From positions 16,843 through 80,842 of the forward strand of contig CALXWO010000007.1 of the NCBI GenBank assembly GCA_944392485.1: a stretch of 64,000 bases of DNA, given 5' to 3'. Both the position numbers and the translations under genes were made by a program. The first letter of the stretch is position 1. The number at the start of each line of letters is the position of its first letter. Source of the stretch: an uncultured Clostridia bacterium (GTDB lineage: Bacteria; Bacillota; Clostridia; TANB77; CAG-508). Below, in pieces: positions 1 to 9,360 of this stretch. Below the pieces are notes generated by a model. The model was not told the DNA's origin and ran no database searches. It worked only from the letters and a program-made list of their open reading frames with translations.

Positions 1-14
1 TAGTAATTTACTAT

Positions 15-629
15 TTATTCTTCTTTATTAGTTGTTTCTGTGGGGGATGGAGCCTCTTTGTCTTTATTTTCTTCTTCTATAATTTCATCTATAACAATCT
101 GTTCATTTTCATCTAATTTATACTTAGGAAGTTCTGGTAAATCTTCTAGGCTTGTTATCCCAAACATTTTCATAAAATCTTTTGTTACAGAATATACTGC
201 AGGTCTTCCTGGTGCATCCATTCTTCCTACTTCTTCTATTAAATTATAGTCTAATAATTTATATATTGTTCCGTCAGAATTTACTCCCCTTATTTGTTCT
301 ATTTCTGCTCTTGTTATTTTAGGATTGTACGCAATAATTGACAAGGTTTCTAGTGCTGCTGCCGATAGGTTTGGTTTTGCTCTGTTATCAAATATTGGAT
401 AAATATAATCATAGTACTCTTTTTTTGTGCATAATTGATATCCATTATCAACTTTTATTATCTCTATTCCTCTATTTTCTTCTTCAAAATCTGATTTCAT
501 ACTTTGCATAATTGCATCTATATCTTCGTTACTTAATTCTAAAATAGCCATTAATTCTTTTGCTTCTACTATTCTTCCTGCAGAAAATAATATTGCTTCA
601 ATTATTGATTTTACTTTATTTATTTCCAA
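15..629 (-). CDS. scpB: Segregation and condensation protein B
   Basis: ScpB is the winged-helix kleisin-associated subunit of the Smc-ScpA-ScpB condensin, which compacts and segregates the chromosome. The 204-residue protein has the family's two winged-helix halves. The conserved stretch around residues 88-150 contains LSAAALETLSIIAYNP, ITRAEIEQIRG and the glycine-rich GRMDAPGRPAVY segment. An acidic low-complexity tail follows, which is usual. The start ATG has an AAGGAG-type site a few bases upstream. Length and motifs match the family, so the assignment is firm. The usual partner scpA would lie beyond the left edge and cannot be seen. Confidence 0.95.
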   Translation of the reverse strand: MEINKVKSIIEAILFSAGRIVEAKELMAILELSNEDIDAIMQSMKSDFEEENRGIEIIKVDNGYQLCTKKEYYDYIYPIFDNRAKPNLSAAALETLSIIAYNPKITRAEIEQIRGVNSDGTIYKLLDYNLIEEVGRMDAPGRPAVYSVTKDFMKMFGITSLEDLPELPKYKLDENEQIVIDEIIEEENKDKEAPSPTETTNKEE

Positions 630-756
630 TTTTAAACTCCTTATGTTTTAATTTTATCTAATTTAACAATATATATTATTGCATTTATAGTGTAAATTGT
701 CAATCTTTTGACATTCTTATTTTTTTATGATATTATAATATATAGAGGTGATATCA

Positions 757-927
757 ATGGCAGAAGATATCAAAAATGAAAAAAAGAATATAGAAATAGT
801 TACAGGTGATGGAACAGATTTAGAATTTTCACCTGTTTATGATCATTTAAATATGGCAAAACCTAAACCAAAAAATGAAGAGGAAAAAAAGAAAAAAATA
901 ATTATTCCTGAGGTCAAGAAAAAATAA
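757..927 (+). CDS. Small charged hypothetical protein
   Basis: A 56-residue reading frame starts at ATG after a GAGGTG ribosome binding site and ends in a lysine-rich tail. It contains VTGDGTDLEFSPVYDHLNM and is otherwise acidic then basic, with no membrane segment or signal peptide. A rho-independent terminator follows directly, which supports a real monocistronic gene. I do not recognise the family. The gene is divergent from scpB. Confidence 0.6.
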   Translation: MAEDIKNEKKNIEIVTGDGTDLEFSPVYDHLNMAKPKPKNEEEKKKKIIIPEVKKK

Positions 928-935
928 ACCCAAAA

Positions 936-961
936 TAAAGGAGCTAAAAGCTCTTTTATTT
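936..961 (+). terminator. Rho-independent terminator
   Basis: A stem of roughly TAAAGGAGCT / AGCTCTTTTA with a short AAA loop is followed by a T-rich run. It lies directly after the 56-residue gene. Confidence 0.75.
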
Positions 962-1023
962 TTGCCTTTTTTTATTATATATGATATAATAGTTTCCATA
1001 ATTACCTGTAAGGAGGGAATTAT

Positions 1024-1428
1024 ATGTATAAGACTAGTTTTAATGGCTTAAAAGTATCTGTCAATGGAGTTTATAGTGCATATAACCTCTCTCAAGAAGA
1101 ACTTTATAGCTTAAAACGGTCATTTGGTGAAGGTAATGTAAATGGTAGCAATGGAAATTATACAGTCTTTAAAAATGCCAAAAGAAAAGTGATTTTAACT
1201 CTTTTCGTTCATGAACTATGGATTCCCATTTGTTTTGATATTAGGAAAGATCTTCTAGAATTGTATAATTCAGATAGGCTTTATGAACAAGATATTAAAG
1301 CCCTTTCCAAAAAATTAAAAACAATGAGAATACAAATTCATGTTGAATATGACAATTTGTCATCTTCTTGGCATATTGTAGACTATGATAAGTTTCTAGC
1401 ATTGCTACAAAATTTGATTAATACTTAA
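1024..1428 (+). CDS. Hypothetical protein with an in-frame CGG codon
   Basis: A 134-residue soluble-looking protein with an excellent AAGGAGGGAATTAT start context. No signal peptide, membrane segment or known motif is recognised. Codon 32 (1117-1119, between LysAAA and SerTCA) is CGG in the zero frame. It is the only CGG in the window that is not accompanied by an obvious +1 shift. If CGG forced a +1 shift here, the product would end about eight residues later. Downstream codon texture still looks coding (GCC, TCC, CCC and AGG appear somewhat more than in neighbours), which may indicate recent acquisition. A strong terminator follows. Confidence 0.65.
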   Translation: MYKTSFNGLKVSVNGVYSAYNLSQEELYSLKRSFGEGNVNGSNGNYTVFKNAKRKVILTLFVHELWIPICFDIRKDLLELYNSDRLYEQDIKALSKKLKTMRIQIHVEYDNLSSSWHIVDYDKFLALLQNLINT

Positions 1429-1437
1429 CCTTACCAC

Positions 1438-1473
1438 AAAAAAACACAGTGTAAAATTACCTGTGTTTTTTTG
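1438..1473. terminator. Bidirectional rho-independent terminator
   Basis: Inverted repeat AAAAAACACAG...CTGTGTTTTTT with a short A/T loop and T-runs on both strands. It sits between the 134-residue plus-strand gene and the minus-strand tRNA, so it can terminate both. Confidence 0.8.
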
Positions 1474-1550
1474 TGGTAGCGAAGATGTGATTCGAACACA
1501 TGACCTACCGGGTATGAACCGGTTGCTCTAGCCAACTGAGCTACTTCGCC
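1474..1550 (-). tRNA. tRNA-Met (anticodon CAT), elongator type
   Basis: On the minus strand the sequence begins GGCGAAGTAGCTCAG and ends TCTTCGCTACCA, with CCA encoded. The anticodon arm is ACCGG-TTCATAC-CCGGT, giving anticodon CAT. The T arm contains GTTCGAATC. The 1-72 pair is G-U rather than the mismatch of an initiator. The sequence resembles Firmicutes elongator tRNA-Met closely. A lysidine-modified tRNA-Ile(CAT) cannot be fully excluded. Confidence 0.9.
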
Positions 1551-1596
1551 ATATGAAACTTGTATTATTATAATAAGTTTAAATAGTTTTGTCAAT

Positions 1597-1635
1597 AAAA
1601 AACCAGAAAATTGTTAAATTTTTCTGGTTTTTTAT
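1597..1635 (-). terminator. Rho-independent terminator
   Basis: AAAAAACCAGAAAAA / TTTTTCTGGTTTTTT stem-loop immediately downstream of the minus-strand 100-residue gene and upstream of the tRNA. Confidence 0.8.
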
Positions 1636-1641
1636 TATTTA

Positions 1642-1944
1642 TTATTCTTTAATATTTTCTTCTTCTATTGTTTTATACTTTTCTTTTTTAGAACTTGCTG
1701 CCTTTTGTGCTGCTTTACTACTTACATTAGCACTATATTTTTTTTGTAAACTACTTATTTTAGCTTCTGCTTTTTTACTTGTTCCCATACTTTCTATTCT
1801 TTTTAGCTCTTCTAATTCTGCAGAAGTAAGTTTTTCTACTGATGATTCTTGAATATCAGCTTCTCCTAGTCTTTCCCAGCCACTTTTTATTCTTCTTATT
1901 ATTGTTACAAAAATATTTTCTTTTTTATAATTTTCCATAAGCAT
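1642..1944 (-). CDS. Basic, coiled-coil-like hypothetical protein
   Basis: A 100-residue protein rich in Lys, Glu and Ser with no membrane segment. The middle (around residues 35-85) is strongly helical in composition (KLTSAELEELKRIESMG and AKISSLQKKY). I do not recognise it. Start choice is unusual. The only good ribosome binding site (AGAGGTG near 1970) lies about 25 bases before the first ATG. The spacer contains a perfect TTCTTAAT / ATTAAGAA hairpin that could bring the two together. A second ATG follows two codons later. The gene is monocistronic with its own terminator. Confidence 0.55.
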   Translation of the reverse strand: MLMENYKKENIFVTIIRRIKSGWERLGEADIQESSVEKLTSAELEELKRIESMGTSKKAEAKISSLQKKYSANVSSKAAQKAASSKKEKYKTIEEENIKE

Positions 1945-2064
1945 ATTCTTAATAAATTAAGAAATTTTCACCTCTTTTATATGAAACTATACAAAACTAA
2001 ATATAGTTTACCATAAATGGCTCTATTTGTCAAATTTATGCCCTTTTAACTAAGTTCTTTTATT

Positions 2065-3258
2065 TTAATTCATGTAATCCTTTAATTTCTTACTTCTACT
2101 TGGATGTCTTAATTTTCTTAATGCTTTTGCTTCTATTTGTCTTATTCTTTCACGAGTAACCATAAATTCTTTTCCTACTTCTTCTAATGTCCTAGATCTG
2201 CCGTCTTCTAACCCAAATCTTAATTTTAAAACTTTTGCTTCTCTTGGAGTTAATGTATTCATTACTTCTTCTAATTGTTCTTTTAATAATGTATATGCTG
2301 CAGAATCTTGTGGAGCTGGACTATCTTCGTCTTGTATAAAATCTCCTAAATGACTGTCATCTTCTTCTCCTATTGGTGTTTCTAAAGAAACAGGGTCTTG
2401 GGCTATTTTTTGTATTTCCATAACTTTTTCCACTGGTATTTCCATTTCTTCTGCTATTTCTTCTGGTGTTGGTTCACGTCCTAGTTGTTGAAGCAAATGT
2501 CTAGATGTTCTAATAAGTTTATTTATTGTTTCTACCATGTGAACTGGTATTCTTATTGTTCTTGCTTGGTCAGCAATTGCTCTTGTAATTGCTTGTCTTA
2601 TCCACCAAGTAGCATATGTGCTAAATTTATATCCTTTTTTATAATCAAATTTCTCAACTGCTTTTATTAGTCCCATATTTCCTTCTTGAATAAGGTCTAA
2701 AAATAGCATTCCTCTACCTACATATTTTTTTGCAATACTTACTACTAATCTTAAGTTAGATTCTGCAAGTTTTTGTTTTGCTTCTTCGTCACCTTCTAAA
2801 ACTTTTTTTGCAAGTTCTAATTCTTCTTCAAAACTCAATAGTGGAATTTTTCCTATTTCTCTTAAATACATTCTAACAGGATCATCTATATTTATCCCAT
2901 CAAAATTCATTGTGTTAATATCTTCTAATTTAATATCTTCTACTTCTTCCAAATCTTCTAAATCTGGTTCTTCTATATCATCCTTTAAAACATCTACACC
3001 ATATTCTTCAAAAGCATCAAATACCTTATCTATTTGTTCTGGGTTAATATCTCCTAATTGACTTGCAAGTTCACCATATGTTATTTGACCTTTTTCTTTT
3101 GCTTTTTTTAATATTTCTTGAACTTTTTTGTTTGCATCTTCTACTTCTTTTTTTTGTTCTTCTTTTTTTGGGTTTTTATTTTTTTCTTCTTTAACTTTTT
3201 TATTTTTTGTTTTTAGTTCTTCTATTATCTCTTCATTGTCCTTTTTTGATCTACCCAT
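2065..3258 (-). CDS. rpoD: RNA polymerase primary sigma factor (sigma-A)
   Basis: The vegetative sigma factor directs RNA polymerase to housekeeping promoters. The 397-residue protein has a Lys/Glu-rich N-terminus, then a sigma-70 region 1.1 segment ([12 protein letters not shown]). Region 1.2 is [11 protein letters not shown]. Regions 2.1-2.4 include [15 protein letters not shown] and [17 protein letters not shown]. Region 3 follows, and the region 4 helix-turn-helix includes [20 protein letters not shown]. It lies 29 bases downstream of dnaG on the same strand, the classic dnaG-rpoD macromolecular-synthesis arrangement. An AAGGAGGAG site precedes the ATG. No in-frame CGG is present. Confidence 0.97.
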   Translation of the reverse strand: MGRSKKDNEEIIEELKTKNKKVKEEKNKNPKKEEQKKEVEDANKKVQEILKKAKEKGQITYGELASQLGDINPEQIDKVFDAFEEYGVDVLKDDIEEPDLEDLEEVEDIKLEDINTMNFDGINIDDPVRMYLREIGKIPLLSFEEELELAKKVLEGDEEAKQKLAESNLRLVVSIAKKYVGRGMLFLDLIQEGNMGLIKAVEKFDYKKGYKFSTYATWWIRQAITRAIADQARTIRIPVHMVETINKLIRTSRHLLQQLGREPTPEEIAEEMEIPVEKVMEIQKIAQDPVSLETPIGEEDDSHLGDFIQDEDSPAPQDSAAYTLLKEQLEEVMNTLTPREAKVLKLRFGLEDGRSRTLEEVGKEFMVTRERIRQIEAKALRKLRHPSRSKKLKDYMN

Positions 3259-3287
3259 CTTAAAAAACTCCTCCTTAATTTCTAATA

Positions 3288-5069
3288 TTACTTAAGTTGT
3301 GTTAAGTTTATAATTAAATTTTGCAATTCTTTTTCTAAAAGTTTTGTTTCTTCTATGCTTTTTTCTTTACTTTCTAAAATTTTAATAATCTCTTTTTTTC
3401 TGGCTAGTAGTCTCTCTTTTTTGTAGTTTTTTACTAAATCTTCTATTGCTTTTTGGTCATCTTTTATTTCGTTATCCTCTGCCATAATTCCTGTAAGTAT
3501 TCCTATAATTTTTTCGTTTTCGTTAAAAATTTCCAATATATTATCTATATTACTATTTCCTTTTTCAAATTCTTCATACAATTTTTGTACAATTTCTTTG
3601 TTTTCTACTCTTTTAAAATCTTCTGGAGATAATATTTTTTTTATTTTGTTGTATACTTCTACTTTTCCATCAAGTAGTAATGCTATTATCATGTTTTCTC
3701 TTTTTAATAAATTTGTAGGAATATTATCTTCTTTTTTATTTTCTTTGTTAATTGGTTTTTTTTCTAAAATTTTTTGTCCTTGATTTTTTGAATATATAAG
3801 TTTATTTATTTGTGCATATATTGCTTCTCTAGATATATTATAATCCTTTGAAATTTTATCTATATATATTTCTTGCTCTATTTTATTATCAATTGTAGAC
3901 ATCAATTTTGCAACTTCATTTAAAAATTTAACTTTATCATTTACATTTTCTAAATCTAAATCTTTTTTTAGCACTTTTACTTTAAATTCTATTAATGAAA
4001 TTGCATTTTCTACTAAATTATTAAATCTTCCATTCCCATATTTAATAACATATTCATCTGGATCTTTTGCACCTTCCATCTGGAGAATTCTAATGTCACA
4101 ACCTAAATTGTTTAAAATTTCCAAGCCTCTTAATGTAGCTGCTTGTCCAGCAGAATCTGAATCATATGAAATTATTACTTTTTCTGCATATTTTCTAAGT
4201 AGTCTTCCTTGTGCTTCTGTAAGTGCTGTACCACAAGATGCTACAACATTTTCTATTCCCCTTTGGTGAAGAGAAATAACATCCATATATCCCTCAACTA
4301 TAATAATTTTTTCTAATTTGCTGTTTTTTGCAATATTCAATCCGTATAAATTTCTTGCCTTACTATAGACTAAGTTCTCTGGAGAATTAATATATTTTGG
4401 AAGCGAGTTATCTAGCACCCTTCCTCCAAAAGCAATAAATCTGTTTCTTACATCTTGTATTGGAAAAATTAATCTGTTTTTGAATCTATCAATATAAGTA
4501 TTTCCTTTTTTAATTACTAAATCAGATGCTAATATTTCTTCGTCATTAAATCCTTTTTCTTTTAAAAAACCATATAAATTGAAATTAATTGGTGCATAAC
4601 CAATATAATAATCTTTTAATGTTTTATTATCTAACTTTCTTTTTTTTACGTACTCTTGTGCTGGCTTAGATATTGGTTTGTATAACAATTCATGGTAATG
4701 CAATGCTACTTCTTTATTAATTTCATATATTTTTTCTTTAAGAATTTGTTTTTTTTCATCAAAAGAATTCTCTAATGTTGGAAGCGTTATTCCTGCTCTT
4801 TCTGCTAAAATTTCTAGACTTTCCTTAAAGTCTACATTTTCTATTTTGCTAATAAAATGTATTACATTTCCTCCCGCTCCGCATCCAAAGCAATGAAATA
4901 TTTGTTTATCTGGAGAAACAGAAAAAGAAGGTGTTTTTTCTTTATGGAAAGGACACAATCCAAAGAAATTTCTCCCACTTCTTTTTAATGTTACATATTG
5001 TGATACTATATCTACTATATCATTGCTATTTTTTATGTCATCAATTAATTCTTCACTATATCGCACCAT
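3288..5069 (-). CDS. dnaG: DNA primase
   Basis: DnaG makes RNA primers for replication. The 593-residue protein starts with the CHC2 zinc finger (Cys39, His42, Cys60, Cys63 in LCPFH...HCFGCGAGG). It continues with the primase N domain and a TOPRIM core containing the [10 protein letters not shown] glutamate motif and the [11 protein letters not shown] aspartates. The C-terminal region is the helicase-binding domain. Length is normal. The gene precedes rpoD and is probably co-transcribed with it. No frameshift or in-frame CGG was seen, although the out-of-frame trinucleotide occurs in its zinc finger. Confidence 0.96.
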   Translation of the reverse strand: MVRYSEELIDDIKNSNDIVDIVSQYVTLKRSGRNFFGLCPFHKEKTPSFSVSPDKQIFHCFGCGAGGNVIHFISKIENVDFKESLEILAERAGITLPTLENSFDEKKQILKEKIYEINKEVALHYHELLYKPISKPAQEYVKKRKLDNKTLKDYYIGYAPINFNLYGFLKEKGFNDEEILASDLVIKKGNTYIDRFKNRLIFPIQDVRNRFIAFGGRVLDNSLPKYINSPENLVYSKARNLYGLNIAKNSKLEKIIIVEGYMDVISLHQRGIENVVASCGTALTEAQGRLLRKYAEKVIISYDSDSAGQAATLRGLEILNNLGCDIRILQMEGAKDPDEYVIKYGNGRFNNLVENAISLIEFKVKVLKKDLDLENVNDKVKFLNEVAKLMSTIDNKIEQEIYIDKISKDYNISREAIYAQINKLIYSKNQGQKILEKKPINKENKKEDNIPTNLLKRENMIIALLLDGKVEVYNKIKKILSPEDFKRVENKEIVQKLYEEFEKGNSNIDNILEIFNENEKIIGILTGIMAEDNEIKDDQKAIEDLVKNYKKERLLARKKEIIKILESKEKSIEETKLLEKELQNLIINLTQLK

Positions 5070-5184
5070 TTTTTTACGCCTTTCTTTTACATAAATATAT
5101 TATTCGACAACTAATCTTTAAATCCTTCCTACATAAAATAAGTATATTGTTAGTTAATAAGCTAATAAAGTATTTGCCGTCAAA

Positions 5185-5212
5185 AAAATCCTAACACATG
5201 TTAGGATTTTAT
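5185..5212. terminator. Bidirectional terminator
   Basis: Perfect inverted repeat AAAATCCTAAC / GTTAGGATTTT with loop ACAT, flanked by A and T runs. It separates carD from dnaG-rpoD. Confidence 0.85.
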
Positions 5213-5228
5213 CTTTTTAGTTCTGAAA

Positions 5229-5798
5229 TTAGATTTCTCCGTTAAAAGGAATAAATTTTTGAACTATATTGTCAGAAGGATTTTCTGAAATGTTTTTACT
5301 ATATTCTGTAAAAGAATGATTTATTGTGTCATCTACCAATTCTTCTACCTTTTCTTTATCTGAGTTCTCTGCAAGAGTAAGTTCACTAACTAAAATTTGT
5401 TTTGCATTTACTAACATTTTTTTCTCTCCTGTAGAAAGTCCTTTTTCTTTTTGTTTAAAGCTTAAATTTCTAACAACGTCTGCTACTTCATATATGTCTC
5501 CACTTTTCATTTTCTCCATATTATCTCTATATCTTTTGTTCCAATTCATTGACATTTCAGTTGAATCTGTTTCTAAAACTTTAAAAACTTTTCCTGCTGT
5601 TTCTTTGTCTATTATGTCTCTTACTCCTATTCCCTCTGCTTTTGATGTTGGAACCATAACCTTAACTTCGCCAGGCATTTTAATTATGTAATAATTTTGT
5701 TTTTCACCTAAAATATCCTTTTCCTCTATTCCTTCAATTGTTCCTGCACCATGCATTGGATATACTACTTTATCACCAATATTAAACATATATGACAC
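5229..5798 (-). CDS. CarD/CdnL-family transcription regulator
   Basis: A 189-residue protein with the CarD_TRCF RNA-polymerase-interacting domain at the N-terminus (FNIGDKVVYPMHGAGTIEGIEEK, residues 5-27, given here only in part). A helical C-terminal domain contains WNKRYRDNMEKMKSGD and LSTGEKKMLVNAKQILVSE. Such proteins bind the RNA polymerase beta subunit and stabilise open complexes at rRNA and other promoters. The start is supported by an AGGAAGTG site. The gene is flanked by hairpins on both sides, so it is monocistronic. Confidence 0.9.
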   Translation of the reverse strand: MSYMFNIGDKVVYPMHGAGTIEGIEEKDILGEKQNYYIIKMPGEVKVMVPTSKAEGIGVRDIIDKETAGKVFKVLETDSTEMSMNWNKRYRDNMEKMKSGDIYEVADVVRNLSFKQKEKGLSTGEKKMLVNAKQILVSELTLAENSDKEKVEELVDDTINHSFTEYSKNISENPSDNIVQKFIPFNGEI

Positions 5799-5884
5799 TT
5801 CCTTTTTTTAGTTTTTTCTTATCTCGACCTTTTTAATTATATCATATTTTTGGTGTTAAGTCAAAGGATTTTTTGGCACAACAA

Positions 5885-5938
5885 ATATGGCGGAGTAAAA
5901 TGTTAAAACTCAGCATTTTGCCCCGCCATATTTATTAA
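5885..5938 (-). terminator. Long hairpin, probable dut terminator
   Basis: AAATATGGCGG...AAAATG / CATTTTGCCCCGCCATATTT forms a long imperfect stem between dut and carD. It is G+C-rich for this genome and is followed by T/A-rich sequence. It may equally be an isolated repetitive palindrome. Confidence 0.55.
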
Positions 5939-5947
5939 CTTTTGTTA

Positions 5948-6406
5948 CTAATTTGTTGATCCAAATCCTCCAGATCGTTCTCCATTAGCATTATCATTAT
6001 CTACTGTTAAATATTTTTGAAAAATCCCTTGTCCTATTCTTTCTCCTTTTTTTATTTCTATATCCTCTGATTTTATGTTATAAAAAGCAAACATAATATG
6101 TCCATCATTATCTGGATTTCCATAATAATCGCTGTCTATAACTCCTATACTATTTGCTAAAATCAATCCCTTCTTGCCTGGATTGGAACTTCTATTTGCT
6201 AATATTAAAACTTCATCTGAACCCATATATGCTTTTATTCCTGTTTTTATAAGTGTTGGCTTTTGACCTAATTTAAATGCTGGTATTATACAGTCTTCTG
6301 CTGATTCTATATCATACCCCGCTGAATTTTTTGTTGATCTTTGTGGTAAGTTTATATTACTATTTTCAAATCCTTTTGCAATTTCAAATCCGCGTTTTCT
6401 TTCCAT
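5948..6406 (-). CDS. dut: dUTP diphosphatase
   Basis: Hydrolyses dUTP to dUMP and diphosphate, keeping uracil out of DNA and supplying dTMP synthesis. The 152-residue protein carries the trimeric dUTPase motifs in order: SAGYDIES (motif 1), RSSNPGKKGL (motif 2), GVIDSDYYGN (motif 3, catalytic Asp), GERIGQGIF (motif 4) and the C-terminal glycine-rich RSGGFGSTN arm (motif 5). The start ATG follows an AAGAGGT site. The gene uses CGA and CGC for arginine, so those CGN codons are in normal use. Confidence 0.95.
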   Translation of the reverse strand: MERKRGFEIAKGFENSNINLPQRSTKNSAGYDIESAEDCIIPAFKLGQKPTLIKTGIKAYMGSDEVLILANRSSNPGKKGLILANSIGVIDSDYYGNPDNDGHIMFAFYNIKSEDIEIKKGERIGQGIFQKYLTVDNDNANGERSGGFGSTN

Positions 6407-6504
6407 AATTTTACCTCTTTTCTAAATTTCTTTTTTTCTTTTACATTATATATTTTTTGACAATATGTGTCAATTATAATTTTGGGCTCATATATTAATA
6501 TAAG

Positions 6505-6686
6505 ACAAATTGTAATTTGTGTGTGTCTCAAATGGGACGGTTCTTGATGGGTCGTTTCCTCAACGTTGTAGGGGTCGCACTCCTGGGCGACCCGAAAATC
6601 GGGTATACGGGGCGCCGAAGACAGCGCCCCCTACATCAAAAATCCAAATTTCAAAAACAAAATACAATTATACAAATTACAATTTA
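6505..6686. repeat. Palindromic repeat element, family A copy 1
   Basis: About 180 bp bounded by inverted ends AAATTGTAATTTG and CAAATTACAATTT. The G+C-rich core contains GGGACGGTTCTTGATGGGTC, a GGTCGCACTCCTGGGCGACC hairpin and a GGCGCCGAAGACAGCGCC hairpin. Near-identical copies lie at 33714-33893 and 55392-55570 in the opposite orientation, and a related shorter copy at 42971-43091. The right end runs directly into the feoA ribosome binding site. A coding-looking frame through the element is spurious. Confidence 0.85.
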
Positions 6687-6701
6687 GGAGGTTTCAATAT
6701 A

Positions 6702-6932
6702 ATGAAAAATACATCCTTAGATAAATTAGATATAGATAATTCTGCTACAATAAAATCATTACATTGTACTGGAGATTTAAGAAGAAGGCTATTAGATTTA
6801 GGTTTAATAAATGGAACTAAAATAAAAGCTGTTTTAAAAAGTCCTATTGGAAATCCTATTGCATACGAAATAAGAGGTACTGTTATAGCTTTAAGAAAAG
6901 AAGATTCTAAATTAATAATCATTTCTTCATAA
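6702..6932 (+). CDS. feoA: Ferrous iron transport protein A
   Basis: FeoA is a small SH3-like cytoplasmic partner of the FeoB Fe(II) transporter. The 76-residue protein has the family pattern: LRRRLLDLGLINGTKIK in the middle and NPIAYEIRGTVIALRKEDSKLI at the end (split here by description). The ATG at 6702 follows a perfect AGGAGG. The frame stays open upstream only because it runs into the repeat element, so that extension is rejected. feoB follows on the same strand after a hairpin. Confidence 0.9.
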   Translation: MKNTSLDKLDIDNSATIKSLHCTGDLRRRLLDLGLINGTKIKAVLKSPIGNPIAYEIRGTVIALRKEDSKLIIISS

Positions 6933-6940
6933 AATAAATG

Positions 6941-6984
6941 GCAAAATGGGAAAGCAAGTTGATTGCTTTTTCCGTTTTGTCTTC
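6941..6984 (+). terminator. Hairpin between feoA and feoB
   Basis: GCAAAATGGGAAAGCAA / TTGCTTTTTCCGTTTTGT imperfect stem followed by T-rich sequence. It could be an attenuator or partial terminator between the two iron-transport genes. Confidence 0.55.
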
Positions 6985-7039
6985 AACTTTTTTTATTTTT
7001 TTACATATATTATATAAATATTAAAATTGGGGTGATTTT

Positions 7040-9189
7040 ATGGGGCTTACTTCTGCCTCTACTGGTAATAAACTTTTAAATAATGATATAGAAAATCTCA
7101 AAAACAATTGTGATTACACTATTGCAATTGCACGGAAATCCTAATGTTGGAAAAAGTACTGTTTTTAATGCTTTAACTGGTCTTCATCAGCATACTGGCA
7201 ATTGGCCTGGAAAAACTGTAAGTAATACTTGTGGTGTATCTCAATTTAAAGATAAAAAATTTCTTTTTGTGGACATTCCTGGTACATATTCCATAATGTC
7301 TAATTCGCAAGAAGAAGAAATTGCAAGAGATTATATTTGTTTTGGAAATCCAGATTGTACAGTTATTGTAGTAGATTCTACTTGCTTGGAAAGAAATTTA
7401 AATTTAGTGTTTCAAATATTAGAAATTACAAATAATGTTGTAGTGTGTGTTAATTTGCTAGATGAAGCTAATAAAAAGGGAATTCATATTGATTTAGATA
7501 AATTATCTTTTGAGCTTGGTGTTCCTGTTGTTGGAACTATTGCAAGAAATAGAAAGACTTTAAACAATTTAATGAATGAAGTTTATAGTATATGTTCTTC
7601 TAATAATACAAAAAAATATTTTAAAATTGATTATTCAGATGCTATTAATTCTGCTTTAAATATAGTTGAAAAAAGTTTGCCTAATATTATTTCTACTCCT
7701 TGTTTTAATAATTATAGGTGGATAGCTTTAAAACTCTTAGAAGGAAATAAAAAAATAATTTCTTCTATACAAAAGCATCTTGGAATAAATTTAATTGAAA
7801 ATTCAGTAATTAAAGAAAGTCTTGATTATGCTAAACAAATATTGGCTGATGCTGGATTTACAAACAATTCTTTTAAGGATAAAATAGTTTCTTCAATTAT
7901 TTATTATAGTGAAAAAACTGCCTTGGATGTGGTAAGTTATAAAAAAGTTAATTATAATAAAAAAAATATCAGTATAGATAAAATTCTTACTTCAAAACTT
8001 ACAGGTATTCCTATTATGATTGCTTTTTTTGCCTTAATCTTTTGGATTACCATAACTGGTGCAAATTACCCTTCACAGTTGCTTTCTAATTTTTTTAACT
8101 TTTTAGAAGATAAATTGTTTTATTTGTTTAGTAGTATTAATACTCCTAAATGGATTATTGATATTTTAATTTTTGGAATGTTTAGAACTTTGGGATGGGT
8201 AATAGCTGTAATGCTTCCACCTATGGCCATTTTTTTCCCACTTTTTACTGTTTTAGAAGATTTAGGTTATCTTCCTCGTATAGCTTTTAATTTAGATAAT
8301 TTTTTTAAAAAAGCTTGTACTTCTGGAAAGCAAGCATTAACCATGTGTATGGGATTTGGTTGTAACGCTGCTGGTGTTGTTGGTGCAAGAATTATAGACT
8401 CTCCTAGAGAAAGATTAATTGCAATTATTACAAATAATTTTGTTCCTTGTAATGGTCGTTTTCCTTTTTTAATTACTATTTCATCTATTTTTATTGCAGG
8501 TAGTTCTTTTGGCATTTGGTCTTCTGTTCTTTCTGCTTTATCTGTTGTTTTTATAGTTATTATTGGTATTGTTATGACCTTAATAATATCTAAATTGCTT
8601 TCAAAAACAATACTAAAAGGCTTTCCTTCTTCTTTTATATTAGAACTTCCTCCTTACAGGAAACCTCAGTTTGGAAAAATTTTAATTCGTTCAATTTTTG
8701 ATAGAACTTTATTTGTTCTTCGGAAGGGCAGTTGCTGTTGCTGCTCCTGCAGGAATTATTATTTGGATTTTTGCAAATGTTAATATATATGGAAATAGTA
8801 TTTTAAATCATATTGCTATTTTTTTAAATCCTTTTGCTTTGCTAATGGGACTTGATGGCTATATTTTAACTGCTTTTTTGCTTGCTCTTCCTGCAAATGA
8901 AATAGTTCTTCCTATTATTCTTATGAGTTATACCTCTGGTGGAAATTTAGTCCAAATTGAAAATATTAGCAATATTTCTAATATTTTAATAAATAATGGT
9001 TGGACTATTTTAACTGCAATAAATGTAATGCTTTTTAGTTTAATGCACTTCCCTTGTAGTACAACATTGCTTAGCATAAAAAAAGAAACTGGCAGTTGGA
9101 AATGGGCAGTTCTTTCTTTTTTAATTCCTACAGTTTGTGGAATTTTAATTTGTATAGTCACAACCGGAATTTATAATTTTATAAAATAA
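7040..9189 (+). CDS. feoB: Ferrous iron transporter B, with two CGG +1 recoding sites
   Basis: GTPase-gated Fe(II) permease of the inner membrane. Starting at ATG 7040 behind GGGGTGAT, the zero frame reads 31 codons and meets CGG at 7133, with a stop three codons later. Skipping the C gives the G1 motif GNPNVGKS at residues 32-39. G3 (DIPGTYS) and G4 (NLLDE) follow, then the polytopic permease with FGCNAAGVVGARI. At 8721 a second CGG occurs (codon 561). Skipping its C continues GRAVAVAAPAG to the natural stop at 9189, for a total of 715 residues. Without both shifts neither the P-loop nor the last membrane segments would be made. The stop codon TAA abuts a repeat element. Confidence 0.9.
7133..7135 (+). 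other. CGG +1 recoding site in feoB (site 1)
   Basis: Zero frame ATT GCA CGG AAA TCC TAA. The family frame is ATT GCA (C) GGA AAT CCT, which makes the first glycine of the P-loop. Confidence 0.85.
8721..8723 (+). other. CGG +1 recoding site in feoB (site 2)
   Basis: Zero frame GTT CTT CGG AAG. The family frame is GTT CTT (C) GGA AGG GCA, giving VLGRA. Confidence 0.85.
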
Positions 9190-9360
9190 ATTGGAATTTG
9201 TTGTTTAGAGATTAGAGGTTAGAGATTGGAGATTAATTGCAAATATTGCATGGGCAGATTCCATATCTGCCCGAAATGTTTTGTTTACGGGCGGAAATAG
9301 ATTCCGCCCCTACATTCCAAAATTCTAATCTCTAATTTCTAATATCTAACTTCTAAATTA
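9187..9360. repeat. Palindromic intergenic element between feoB and fbp
   Basis: Starts at the feoB TAA (TAAATTGGAATTTG, a variant of the family terminus). It contains short direct variants of TTAGAGATTAGAG on the left and TCTAATCTCTAATTTCT on the right, a GGGCAGATTCCATATCTGCCC hairpin and a GGGCGGAAATAGATTCCGCCC hairpin (one unit each). It probably acts as a terminator for the two convergent genes. Confidence 0.65.

Noticed and set aside
4931..5194. Hydrophobic frames antisense to real genes (for example over dnaG, mutL, the pil genes)
   Set aside because: They are shadows produced by A+T-rich codon usage on the opposite strand, with no binding sites or family motifs.
6519..6701. Upstream extension of the feoA frame through the repeat element
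   Set aside because: The extension encodes repeat sequence with no binding site. ATG 6702 has a perfect AGGAGG.
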